Shown: positions 9,633-18,600 of the stretch, in pieces | How the letters are laid out: each line of letters opens with the position of its first letter | Numbering within the stretch: the stretch's first letter is position 1 | From: Acidiluteibacter sp963716125 | GTDB taxonomy: Bacteria; Bacteroidota; Bacteroidia; Flavobacteriales_E; Vicingaceae | NCBI GenBank assembly: GCA_963716125.1 | Contig: OY970294.1 | Coordinates: 992,001-1,056,000, forward strand | Reading direction: 5' to 3' | Length of the DNA stretch: 64,000 bases | Made by a program: the position numbers and the translations under genes | Notes under the pieces: model-generated | What the model saw: only the letters and a program-made list of their open reading frames with translations | What the model was told of the DNA's origin: nothing | The model's database searches: none

Positions 9633-12600
9633 ATGAAAAAATTTACTTTTTCGATTTGGAGATTTTCCTTAATCATAGCAATTATGGCAATTGCTTTTAA
9701 TGGATTTTCTCAAATCAATCACGCTTTAACAGCCACTTCCACACAATCCGGTGGTGGTTCAGCCGCTTACGGACCAGACAATTATAATGATGGAATTATA
9801 TCTGCATTTGGGAGTACTCCTTGGGGTTGGGTAAATACTAATGGGAGTATTGAATATACTTGGGCTAGTGCTGTGCCTTTAAATAGTGTAGTTTTCCATA
9901 AAGATAACAGACCATTTTCTAGTTTAGATTTAGAATATTGGGATGGTACTCAATATGTATCAATTATGACTGTTCTTGGAACAGTAGCAAATAAGGATTC
10001 TATTAATTTTCCAACGGTTTCTACTACAAAATTGAGGATGAATAATATTGGTGGTTCTAACCCGAATTTTCGGGAGATTCAAGCTTATTTCTTAATCAGC
10101 GTGCCAAATGATGCTGGGGTTACTTCATTAGATACTCCTGGAGTGTTTTGTGCTGGTACACAAAATGTGGTTGCACGTATTGCTAACCAAGGAAAAAATC
10201 GAATTGATTCCGTTATGGTCGGTTGGTCTTTAGATGGTGTATTTCAAGCTAATATTAATTATATTGGATTGTTGGATACTATTCAAGGTGTATTACCTAG
10301 TACAGCACAAGTTAATTTAGGTACTGCTGCATTTGTTTCAGGTGTTCCTAGAGAAATAAAAGTTTGGACATTTTTACCTAATGGTGTGGTAGATACAGTA
10401 ACGATTAATGATACATTAACTGTTATGAAGTCTGCTTCTATAGCAGGTGGCACATACACTATTAATTCTACTGCTCCTGCAACTGCAACTAACTTTATAG
10501 ATTTTGCTTCATTTTTCGCATTAGTCAATCAATATGGAGTATGTAGTTCAGTTACTTTAGATGTTATTTCTGGTTCGGGACCTTATTCTGAGCAAGTGAT
10601 TATTCAAGGATTTAATGGCACAGCAGCTAGAACATTAACAATTAATGGTAATGGAGAAATAGTAGATTTTGCTGCTACACTAACTGCTGAAAGAGCTACT
10701 TTTGTTATTGAAAATTCTTCCTACATCACAATTGATAGTTTAAATGTTACTGCAAGTGGAGCTACTTATCAAACAGCTTTATATATGGGTAGCATTGATC
10801 ATGTAACTGTACGTAACAGTTCATTTACTGTAGATACTACTGCGACTTCATCTAATTATGCTTGTGTGCGTATTAGTGGATCTCAAACTACCCCTTCGTC
10901 TGCAACTTCATTTGAAAATTTAACATTTGAAGGAAATTCAGTAAAAGGTGGTTATTATGGATTTTCTCTTTATGGTAATTCAGGAGCTCAATCACAAAAT
11001 GTAGTAGTAAGAAATAATAAAATAACAGGATTCTATTATTATGGTAATTACCTACAATATACAGATGGTATGTTGTATGAATTGAATGATATTTCAAGAC
11101 CATTTCGTTCAACAGTTACTACATGTTATGGAGTTTATATGTTTGGAAGTATCAATCAAGTGGTGAATAGAAATTCTATTCATAATTTATATGATGGAGC
11201 TTTAACTTCTACTTCTACCGTGTATGGTATGTATAATGCTAGTGATGCTACTTTAGCTACATCCAATGTGGTGATGAATAATTTAATTTATGGTTTCAAT
11301 CATAATGGAACTGTCTATGGATTGTATGATGGTGGAAGTGATAATACTTACTACTATAATAATACCATTTCATTAGACAATATATCAGCAACAGCTGGTA
11401 GTTCTTATGGAATATATCACCCATCAGCTTCTTCTGGAACAGACTTTCAGAATAATATAATCTCTATTACCAGAGGTGGTTCAGGAACTATTTATGGAAT
11501 GTATTACACTAGTCCTGTAAATACTTCTGATAACAACAATGTATATATTAACTCAGCAGGAACAGGAACACATGCATATGGTTATGATGGTTCTGTAAAA
11601 ACAACATTAGCTGACTGGCAAGCTGTTGGTTATGGAGCTAATGATTTAGAAGTAGATCCTACTTTTACAAGTATTGCTTTAAATGATTTTCAACCGAACA
11701 ATGTGAGCTTAAATGCAGCAGGATTTCCTGCACCACAAGTGGTAGAAGATTTTAATGGAGCACCTAGAGTTGTATCAGCAAATGATATTGGTTCATTTAA
11801 CATTATTTCTCCACCATTGGATGTTGCAGCAAATAGCATTTTGATTAACACGCCATTTTGTGCAGGTTTAGAAGATGTATCTGTTGTAATTTCAAACAAT
11901 GGTATTGCAAGAGTAGATAGTTTAATGATTAATTGGTCAATTGATGGTGTTGTTCAAACACCTATTAATTACCAAACATTATTAGACACTATTGGATCTG
12001 CCGCAGGAAATATAGACACAGTTTTGTTAACTTCTTATAACTTCGCATCAGGAGTAGGAGTTGATTTTGTAGCATGGGTAAGTGCTCCAAATGGAGTTAC
12101 TCCAGATAGTTTCTCACCAAATGATACCGCTGATGCTTATGCAGGTGGAGCATTAGTAGGAACTTACACAGTAAATCCAAATGTTGCAGCAAGTGCAACT
12201 AACTATTTAGATATTGCAACCTTATCTACTAACCTAAGTACCTTTGGTATTTGTGGAGCAGTTAATGTTACCGTATCAGCAGGAAATTACTTTGAAAACA
12301 TTTCATTGAGTAATGTAGCTGGTTCAGGGCCGTCTAGTCCTATTGTAATTGATGGAGTAGATTCTTCATTAACTATTTTGACGTATGATGCGACTGGAAC
12401 AGGAATGGGAGTAGTATCTATTGATAAAACAGATAATGTAACGGTTAAGAACTTTGGTTTATACAATACTGGAACAACTGATGCTGCAGGAGTAGTAGTT
12501 GCTAATTCATCTAATGTAACAGTTTCTAATTGTTATATTGAAATGGATACCGTAAGTACATCTTTTTCAATTAGTGGGATAGCAATCTCTTCAAGTATAT

Positions 12601-15494
12601 CTTCTAGAACCTCAGGAGCAACTGGAAGAAATATTACTTTTGAAAACAACACAGTGAAAGGTGGGTATTATGGAGTATATGCATATGGTTCAAGTACAGA
12701 AGCTGTGCAATTGCCAAGATTTATTAATAATACATTTACGCAAGGTTATTATTATGGTATTTATACTTATTACTGTGATTCTTTAGAGATGATTGGTAAT
12801 TCTATTAATATGTTGGATAGAGCAAATATTCAGGCAGATGGAGCTTATATTTACTATACGCCAAATGCAATTATCCGTGAAAATAATATAATGGCACCAG
12901 ATTATGGAATGTATTATTATATATTCAGTAATAATTTTCCAATAACGAGAAAGACGGAGTTTGTGAACAATATGATTTATTCACAAGATGATTATGGCTT
13001 GTATATGTATTATGCAGATAGTATTGATATTTTCCATAATACAGTTGTTTCAAATAGTTCTTCAAGTCCTGCCGTTCAGATCTATGGATCAACTACCAAC
13101 ACTCCTGAAAACTATGATGTAAGAAATAACATTTTTTATTCAGGTGGTGGAGCAGAAGCGTTGAGAACAAATATTGCAGACACAACTATGTTCAATGTAT
13201 TTGATTACAATAACTTCTATACGACAGGCTCTAATTTATTAAGTATTAATAGTACTTCATATAGTAATTTAGCTGGATATGTATCTGCACAGCCTGCCTT
13301 CAATGCGAATTCTATAGAAGGTGATCCAATCTTCTTCAATGCTACCACACCACCTAATTTACATATTTTAGGCGCTTTAGTAAATGGTCAAGGAGATAAC
13401 ACAGTAGGAGTATTGACAGATATAGATGGAGATACACGTCCGTTAACAGGATCTATCATTGTAGATATGGGAGCAGATGAGTACAATCCACCAAGTTGTC
13501 CACCTCCAACAGCAGTAACTTTTACTAATGTAGGAATTACAACTGCAGATATCATCATTACTGGTGCTACAGGATCTACTTGGAGTTATGAGTATGGATC
13601 ATCTGGATTTACTCCAGGAACTAGTACAGGAGTGTTAGGTACTGCAACAACAGCAGTATCTACAATTAGTGGATTGATATCTGGAACAACTTATGATTTA
13701 TACATTAGAGAAGTTTGTTCAGCAACAGATTCTTCTCCGCAAGTTGGGCCTTATTCTTTTGGAACAGCTTATTCTATTCCATTAAATGAAGATTTTGAAA
13801 GCTTTACAGCAGGTCAGGTTGGTCCTAATTATACCAATGGTTGGACTAGTACTGGTACTGGTTCTTCATGGGGCTGGGAATCAGAAACAGGAGCTGGATC
13901 AAATGTTAACTCTACTAGTACTGGTCCATTGTGGGACAGAACTAATTTTGGAGTAAGCAGTGGTATTTATATGTATATGGAAACATCAGGCGGTACTGTA
14001 GGCGATACAGCTGTTTTATCTTCACCTCCTATCTATGTAGATTCAAGTAAAACTGCATTAATTTTAGAGTATTCTTTCTTTAATTATGGAACGAATATCG
14101 ATAGAATGGATGTATTAGTTGATACCAATGGTGTTACTAATGTAATTGCAAGTTTTGTTGGAGCACAACAAACTGCTCAATCTGACAATTGGGTTGATAC
14201 ATCTGCAGTTTTAATTGGTTACCAAGGTAAATCAGTTAAGATTCTATTTAGAGGTGTAAATGTAGCTTGTTGTACAGGTGATATCGCAATTGATGAAATT
14301 CATTTATACGATACAGTTGCTGTGGATTATGCAGTTGATGCTATTATTTCACCGGTTTCTGATTGTGGGTTATCTGCAGCAGACAGTGTAACCATTGCGA
14401 TTAAGAATACAGGATTAAGTCCAGTGACTAATTTCCCTGCTACTTATGTATTCAATGGTGGAACACCAATAGTTCAAACAGTAACAGCGGTAATAAACCC
14501 AGGAACTACTTACAACTTTACATTTGATTCAACTGTAAATGTAGCAGCAACTCAAAGTTATACGATGACCGCATCAATTGCAGTGCCCGGAGATGGTAAT
14601 GCTGCCAACGATAGCAAATCATCGAATATCTCAAGTAGTTTCTCTGATGTAATTGATAGTACTGGTTCACCAACTAAGTTTTATGACTTTGAGGCAAACG
14701 ATGGTAATTTAATTACCTATGCAGATACCTTGACATCATCATGGGCATGGGGAGTACCAAATACATTCTATATCAATGGAGCAAGTAGTGGAACCAAAGC
14801 ATGGTCTACTAATTTGACAGGTAATCACAATGCGAATGAAATGTCTTACTTAGAAACGTCTTGTTATGATTTAAGTACTATTGCAGCAACAGAGCAATTG
14901 TTTATCTCATTCAAAGCAATCTACAAAACAGAAGTAGGAGCAGATCAAGTATGGATGGAATATACGACAGACAATGGCAACACATGGTCAAAAGTATTGC
15001 CATCAGCTTCATCAGCAAATTTCTATAGCAATACTACTGCTAATGTTTGGGAAGGATTCTCAAATGGAGGAGTTGGTGTATGGATTCCGGTTATCAATGA
15101 TGTATTGGGATTAGGTGGAAACTCTAAAGTTAAATTTAGATTTGCATTTATATCTAACGGATCAGTTGAAAACGAGGGATTCGGTGTAGATGATTTACAA
15201 ATCAACTTAGCAGTAAGTGATGGTGATGATTTATTCAATGGAGATGCCTTATTAAGCATTCAGCCAAATCCATCAAATGGTCAGTTTAATGTAGTATTTA
15301 CCAATTATGCCAAAGGGATTTATAAAATAGAAGTAATGAATGTAAACGGACAGCTAGTAAATGCTGAGAACGTTGCAGTAGCTTCTAAATTTCAATCTAA
15401 GCCAATGAACTTGGATAACTTAGATAAAGGAGTTTACTTCGTAAAAGTAACCAATGGAAGTAGTGTAACTACTCAGAAATTGGTAATTAAATAA
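9633..15494 (+). CDS. Giant T9SS-exported beta-helix surface protein, paralog C (1953 aa)
   Basis: The signal peptide ends near GFSQ (residue 27). The N-terminal module (28-155) resembles a discoidin/F5-8 type C galactose-binding fold: YGPDNYNDG, SIEYTW, EYWDGTQYV and NFREIQ are typical landmarks. It differs from the module in B and E and resembles F. Then: CARDB (156-265), beta-helix 1 (270-680), CARDB (727-835), beta-helix 2 (838-1280), FN3-like (from 1289), MAM-like (1383-1555), CARDB (1562-1670), second MAM-like sandwich (1682-1858), T9SS sorting domain (1865-1953). Beta-helix 1 resembles paralog E (NQVVNRN...IHNLYDG) while everything after about residue 680 follows B. This is clear mosaicism. 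Likely a surface-exposed binding protein. Confidence 0.92.
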   Translation: MKKFTFSIWRFSLIIAIMAIAFNGFSQINHALTATSTQSGGGSAAYGPDNYNDGIISAFGSTPWGWVNTNGSIEYTWASAVPLNSVVFHKDNRPFSSLDLEYWDGTQYVSIMTVLGTVANKDSINFPTVSTTKLRMNNIGGSNPNFREIQAYFLISVPNDAGVTSLDTPGVFCAGTQNVVARIANQGKNRIDSVMVGWSLDGVFQANINYIGLLDTIQGVLPSTAQVNLGTAAFVSGVPREIKVWTFLPNGVVDTVTINDTLTVMKSASIAGGTYTINSTAPATATNFIDFASFFALVNQYGVCSSVTLDVISGSGPYSEQVIIQGFNGTAARTLTINGNGEIVDFAATLTAERATFVIENSSYITIDSLNVTASGATYQTALYMGSIDHVTVRNSSFTVDTTATSSNYACVRISGSQTTPSSATSFENLTFEGNSVKGGYYGFSLYGNSGAQSQNVVVRNNKITGFYYYGNYLQYTDGMLYELNDISRPFRSTVTTCYGVYMFGSINQVVNRNSIHNLYDGALTSTSTVYGMYNASDATLATSNVVMNNLIYGFNHNGTVYGLYDGGSDNTYYYNNTISLDNISATAGSSYGIYHPSASSGTDFQNNIISITRGGSGTIYGMYYTSPVNTSDNNNVYINSAGTGTHAYGYDGSVKTTLADWQAVGYGANDLEVDPTFTSIALNDFQPNNVSLNAAGFPAPQVVEDFNGAPRVVSANDIGSFNIISPPLDVAANSILINTPFCAGLEDVSVVISNNGIARVDSLMINWSIDGVVQTPINYQTLLDTIGSAAGNIDTVLLTSYNFASGVGVDFVAWVSAPNGVTPDSFSPNDTADAYAGGALVGTYTVNPNVAASATNYLDIATLSTNLSTFGICGAVNVTVSAGNYFENISLSNVAGSGPSSPIVIDGVDSSLTILTYDATGTGMGVVSIDKTDNVTVKNFGLYNTGTTDAAGVVVANSSNVTVSNCYIEMDTVSTSFSISGIAISSSISSRTSGATGRNITFENNTVKGGYYGVYAYGSSTEAVQLPRFINNTFTQGYYYGIYTYYCDSLEMIGNSINMLDRANIQADGAYIYYTPNAIIRENNIMAPDYGMYYYIFSNNFPITRKTEFVNNMIYSQDDYGLYMYYADSIDIFHNTVVSNSSSSPAVQIYGSTTNTPENYDVRNNIFYSGGGAEALRTNIADTTMFNVFDYNNFYTTGSNLLSINSTSYSNLAGYVSAQPAFNANSIEGDPIFFNATTPPNLHILGALVNGQGDNTVGVLTDIDGDTRPLTGSIIVDMGADEYNPPSCPPPTAVTFTNVGITTADIIITGATGSTWSYEYGSSGFTPGTSTGVLGTATTAVSTISGLISGTTYDLYIREVCSATDSSPQVGPYSFGTAYSIPLNEDFESFTAGQVGPNYTNGWTSTGTGSSWGWESETGAGSNVNSTSTGPLWDRTNFGVSSGIYMYMETSGGTVGDTAVLSSPPIYVDSSKTALILEYSFFNYGTNIDRMDVLVDTNGVTNVIASFVGAQQTAQSDNWVDTSAVLIGYQGKSVKILFRGVNVACCTGDIAIDEIHLYDTVAVDYAVDAIISPVSDCGLSAADSVTIAIKNTGLSPVTNFPATYVFNGGTPIVQTVTAVINPGTTYNFTFDSTVNVAATQSYTMTASIAVPGDGNAANDSKSSNISSSFSDVIDSTGSPTKFYDFEANDGNLITYADTLTSSWAWGVPNTFYINGASSGTKAWSTNLTGNHNANEMSYLETSCYDLSTIAATEQLFISFKAIYKTEVGADQVWMEYTTDNGNTWSKVLPSASSANFYSNTTANVWEGFSNGGVGVWIPVINDVLGLGGNSKVKFRFAFISNGSVENEGFGVDDLQINLAVSDGDDLFNGDALLSIQPNPSNGQFNVVFTNYAKGIYKIEVMNVNGQLVNAENVAVASKFQSKPMNLDNLDKGVYFVKVTNGSSVTTQKLVIK

Positions 15495-15516
15495 GAGTAA
15501 ATTAATAATGAGTGTT

Positions 15517-15552
15517 AAAGGGGCGATTTTCGTATGAAAATCGCCCCTTTTT
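15517..15552 (+). terminator. Rho-independent terminator of paralog C
   Basis: The shared stem (15517-15531 with 15536-15550) has loop GTAT and a short T run. Confidence 0.92.
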
Positions 15553-15626
15553 ATTATTATTGATATTTAATCTTATAATAACTTTGAAATAATTTATATG
15601 TTAAAAAAATAAATAGTATAACAAAA

Positions 15627-15674
15627 GTTGCGTAAATTGCCCCCTCATTTATATTAATAATATTAACCAATAAA
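15627..15674 (+). promoter_or_regulatory. Conserved upstream block of paralog D
   Basis: Same 48-bp block and same length as before paralog C (44 of 48 positions identical), ending 7 bp before the start codon. Its conservation between two genes whose N-terminal modules differ suggests a regulatory leader carried with the gene. Confidence 0.42.
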
Positions 15675-15681
15675 ATTACAC

Positions 15682-18600
15682 ATGAAAAAATTTACTTTTT
15701 ACAAAAAGGTGAAAATTGGAATTGTTGCATTGTTATTCTCTATCCCATTTTTAGGAAATGCACAAACCAATATTGCACCTAATGCTACAGTAACTGCAGC
15801 AGGAAATGGAACTCCTGGTTGCCAATCAGGAGCATGTTCTTTATTAAACGATTTAAATTTTGGTACCTGTGGTACTCAACAGGTATGGATCAGTACTTCT
15901 CCACCCAATGCGGTTGGACAAGATTACATCGAATGGAACTTTCCGTTTCCTGAAACATTTGATTCTTTGATTATTCATAATGGATATAATGATAAAAGAA
16001 CAGTTACAGGTGGAGTAGTTCAATATTGGGATGGTTCTGCTTGGGTGAATCATTATACTTTTAATAATTTGCCTAATTTATGTGTTTATAGACTTGGTAT
16101 TGGTAAATTGACAACCGATCGTTTTAGAATTACTTCTTTTTTAATGCAAGGGATTGGTCAAGCTTCAAATCCTAGTTTTAGAGAGATTGAAATTCTTCAA
16201 GCTCCCAATGGGGTTAATGACGCTGCAGTAATTGGAATAGATACTCCTGGAGTATTCTGTGCTGGTACACAAAATGTAGTTGCTCGTATTGCAAACTTAG
16301 GGATTAATCGAATTGACTCCGTAATGGTAGGTTGGTCTTTAGATGGTGTATTTCAAGCTAATGTGAATTATGTTGGTTTGTTAGATACGGTTACAGGTAC
16401 TTTCCCATACTTTGCGCAAGTTAATTTAGGAACTGCTGCATTTGTATCAGGTGTTCCTAGAGAAATTAAAGTTTGGACATTTTTGCCAAATGGAACACTA
16501 GATACTGTTCCTGTTAATGATACTTTAACCGCTATGAAATCTGCATCTATAGCAGGTGGCGCATACACTATTAATTCTACAGCTCCTGCATCATCTACTA
16601 ACTTTATAGATTTTGCTTCATTTTTTGCATTAGTAAATCAATACGGTATTTGTAGTTCAGTTACATTAGATGTAGTTTCTGGTTCAGGTCCTTATGTAGA
16701 ACAAGTGTCTATTCCTAATTTTAATGGTTCAGCATCAAGAACATTAACCATTAATGGTAATGGAGAAACAATTGATTATACAGCTACTTCTGCCGCTGAT
16801 CAGGTTACATTATCCATTGAAAATTCATCTTATGTTATTATAGATAGCCTAAATGTAACTGCAAGTGGTGCAACAAATGGTATTGCTTTATATATGAATA
16901 ATATTGATAATGTTAGTATTCTTAACAGTTCATTTATTGTAGATACTACAGCAACATCATTCTCTGGGCCTACTAGTGTACGAATTACTGGTTCTCAAAC
17001 ATCAGCATCTACAGCTACTATTATAACGAATTTACTGTTCGAAGGTAATACAGTTAAAGGTGGTTATTATGCGTTTTCTATCGCAGGAGCTTCTAGCTCT
17101 TCAGTTATTAGAAACAATAAAATAAGTGCATTTTATTTATATGCAACTTATTTATATAATAATGATGGATTATTATTTGAACTAAATGATATTTCTAGAC
17201 CATTCCGTACTACAGTTACGACTGGTTACGGAATTTATTCTAGTTTAAATTCTAATTTAACCGTAAACAGAAATAGAATTCACGATATGTTCGGCGGTTC
17301 TTTAACTTCTACAAGTACCACTTATCCTATTTATGGTAATAACGATGCTACTTTAGGTAATGAGAATGTATTTATGAATAATTTAATTTATAATATACAG
17401 CACAATGGTACAGTCTATGGTATTTATGATATAGGGAGTGATTATACGAAATATTATAACAATACAGTTGTATTAGATTATGCTGCTTCTACAGGCGGTA
17501 TAACTAGAGGTATTTACAACTCTTCCTCAGCTACTGATTTAGAGTTTCAAAATAACGTAGTTTATATTACAAGAGGTGGATCAGGAACAAAACACGGTAT
17601 TTATTTGAATGGAGGAGTTTCATCAGATAGCACCTCTAATCACAATGATGTATATGTAAATTCAGCAGGTTCAGGATCTCAATATTATGGATATATAGGT
17701 TCAGATCAAGCTACATTAGCAGATTTTCAAGCTGCAGGTGGCGGATCAAACAGTTTAGATGTAGATCCTACTTTTACCAATGCAACTTTAAATGATTTTC
17801 AACCGAACAATGTGAGCTTAAATGCAGCAGGATTTCCTGCACCACAAGTGGTAGAAGATTTTAATGGAGCACCTAGAGTTGTATCAGCAAACGATATTGG
17901 TTCATTCAATATCAATTCTCCAGCTTTGGATGTTGCAGCAAATAAAGTATTAATCAATACTCCATTCTGTGCAGGTTTAGAAGATGTTTCTGTTGTAATT
18001 TCAAACAATGGTATTGCAAGAGTAGATAGTTTAATGATCAATTGGTCAATTGATGGTGTTGTTCAAACACCAATCAACTACCAAACCTTATTAGATACTA
18101 TAGGTTCTACCGCAGGAAATATAGACACAGTTTTGTTAACTTCTTATAACTTCGCATCAGGAGTAGGAGTTGATTTTGTAGCATGGGTAAGTGCTCCAAA
18201 TGGAATTACTCCAGATAGTTTTTCCCCAAATGATACCGCTGATGCTTATGCAGGTGGAGCATTAGTAGGAACTTACACAGTAAATCCAAATATAGCTGCA
18301 AGTGCAACTAACTATTTAGATATTGCAACCTTATCTACTAACTTAAGTACCTTTGGTATTTGCGGAGCAGTTAATGTTACCGTATCAGCAGGAAATTACT
18401 TTGAAAACATTGCTTTAAGTAATGTTGCAGGTTCAGGACCATCTAGTCCAATTGTAATTGATGGAGTAGATTCTTCATTAACAATATTGACTTATGATGC
18501 TACAGGAACAGGAATGGGAGTAGTGTCTATTGATAAAACAGACAATGTAACTGTTAAGAACTTTGGTTTATACAATACAGGTGCATCCAATGCAGCAGGA

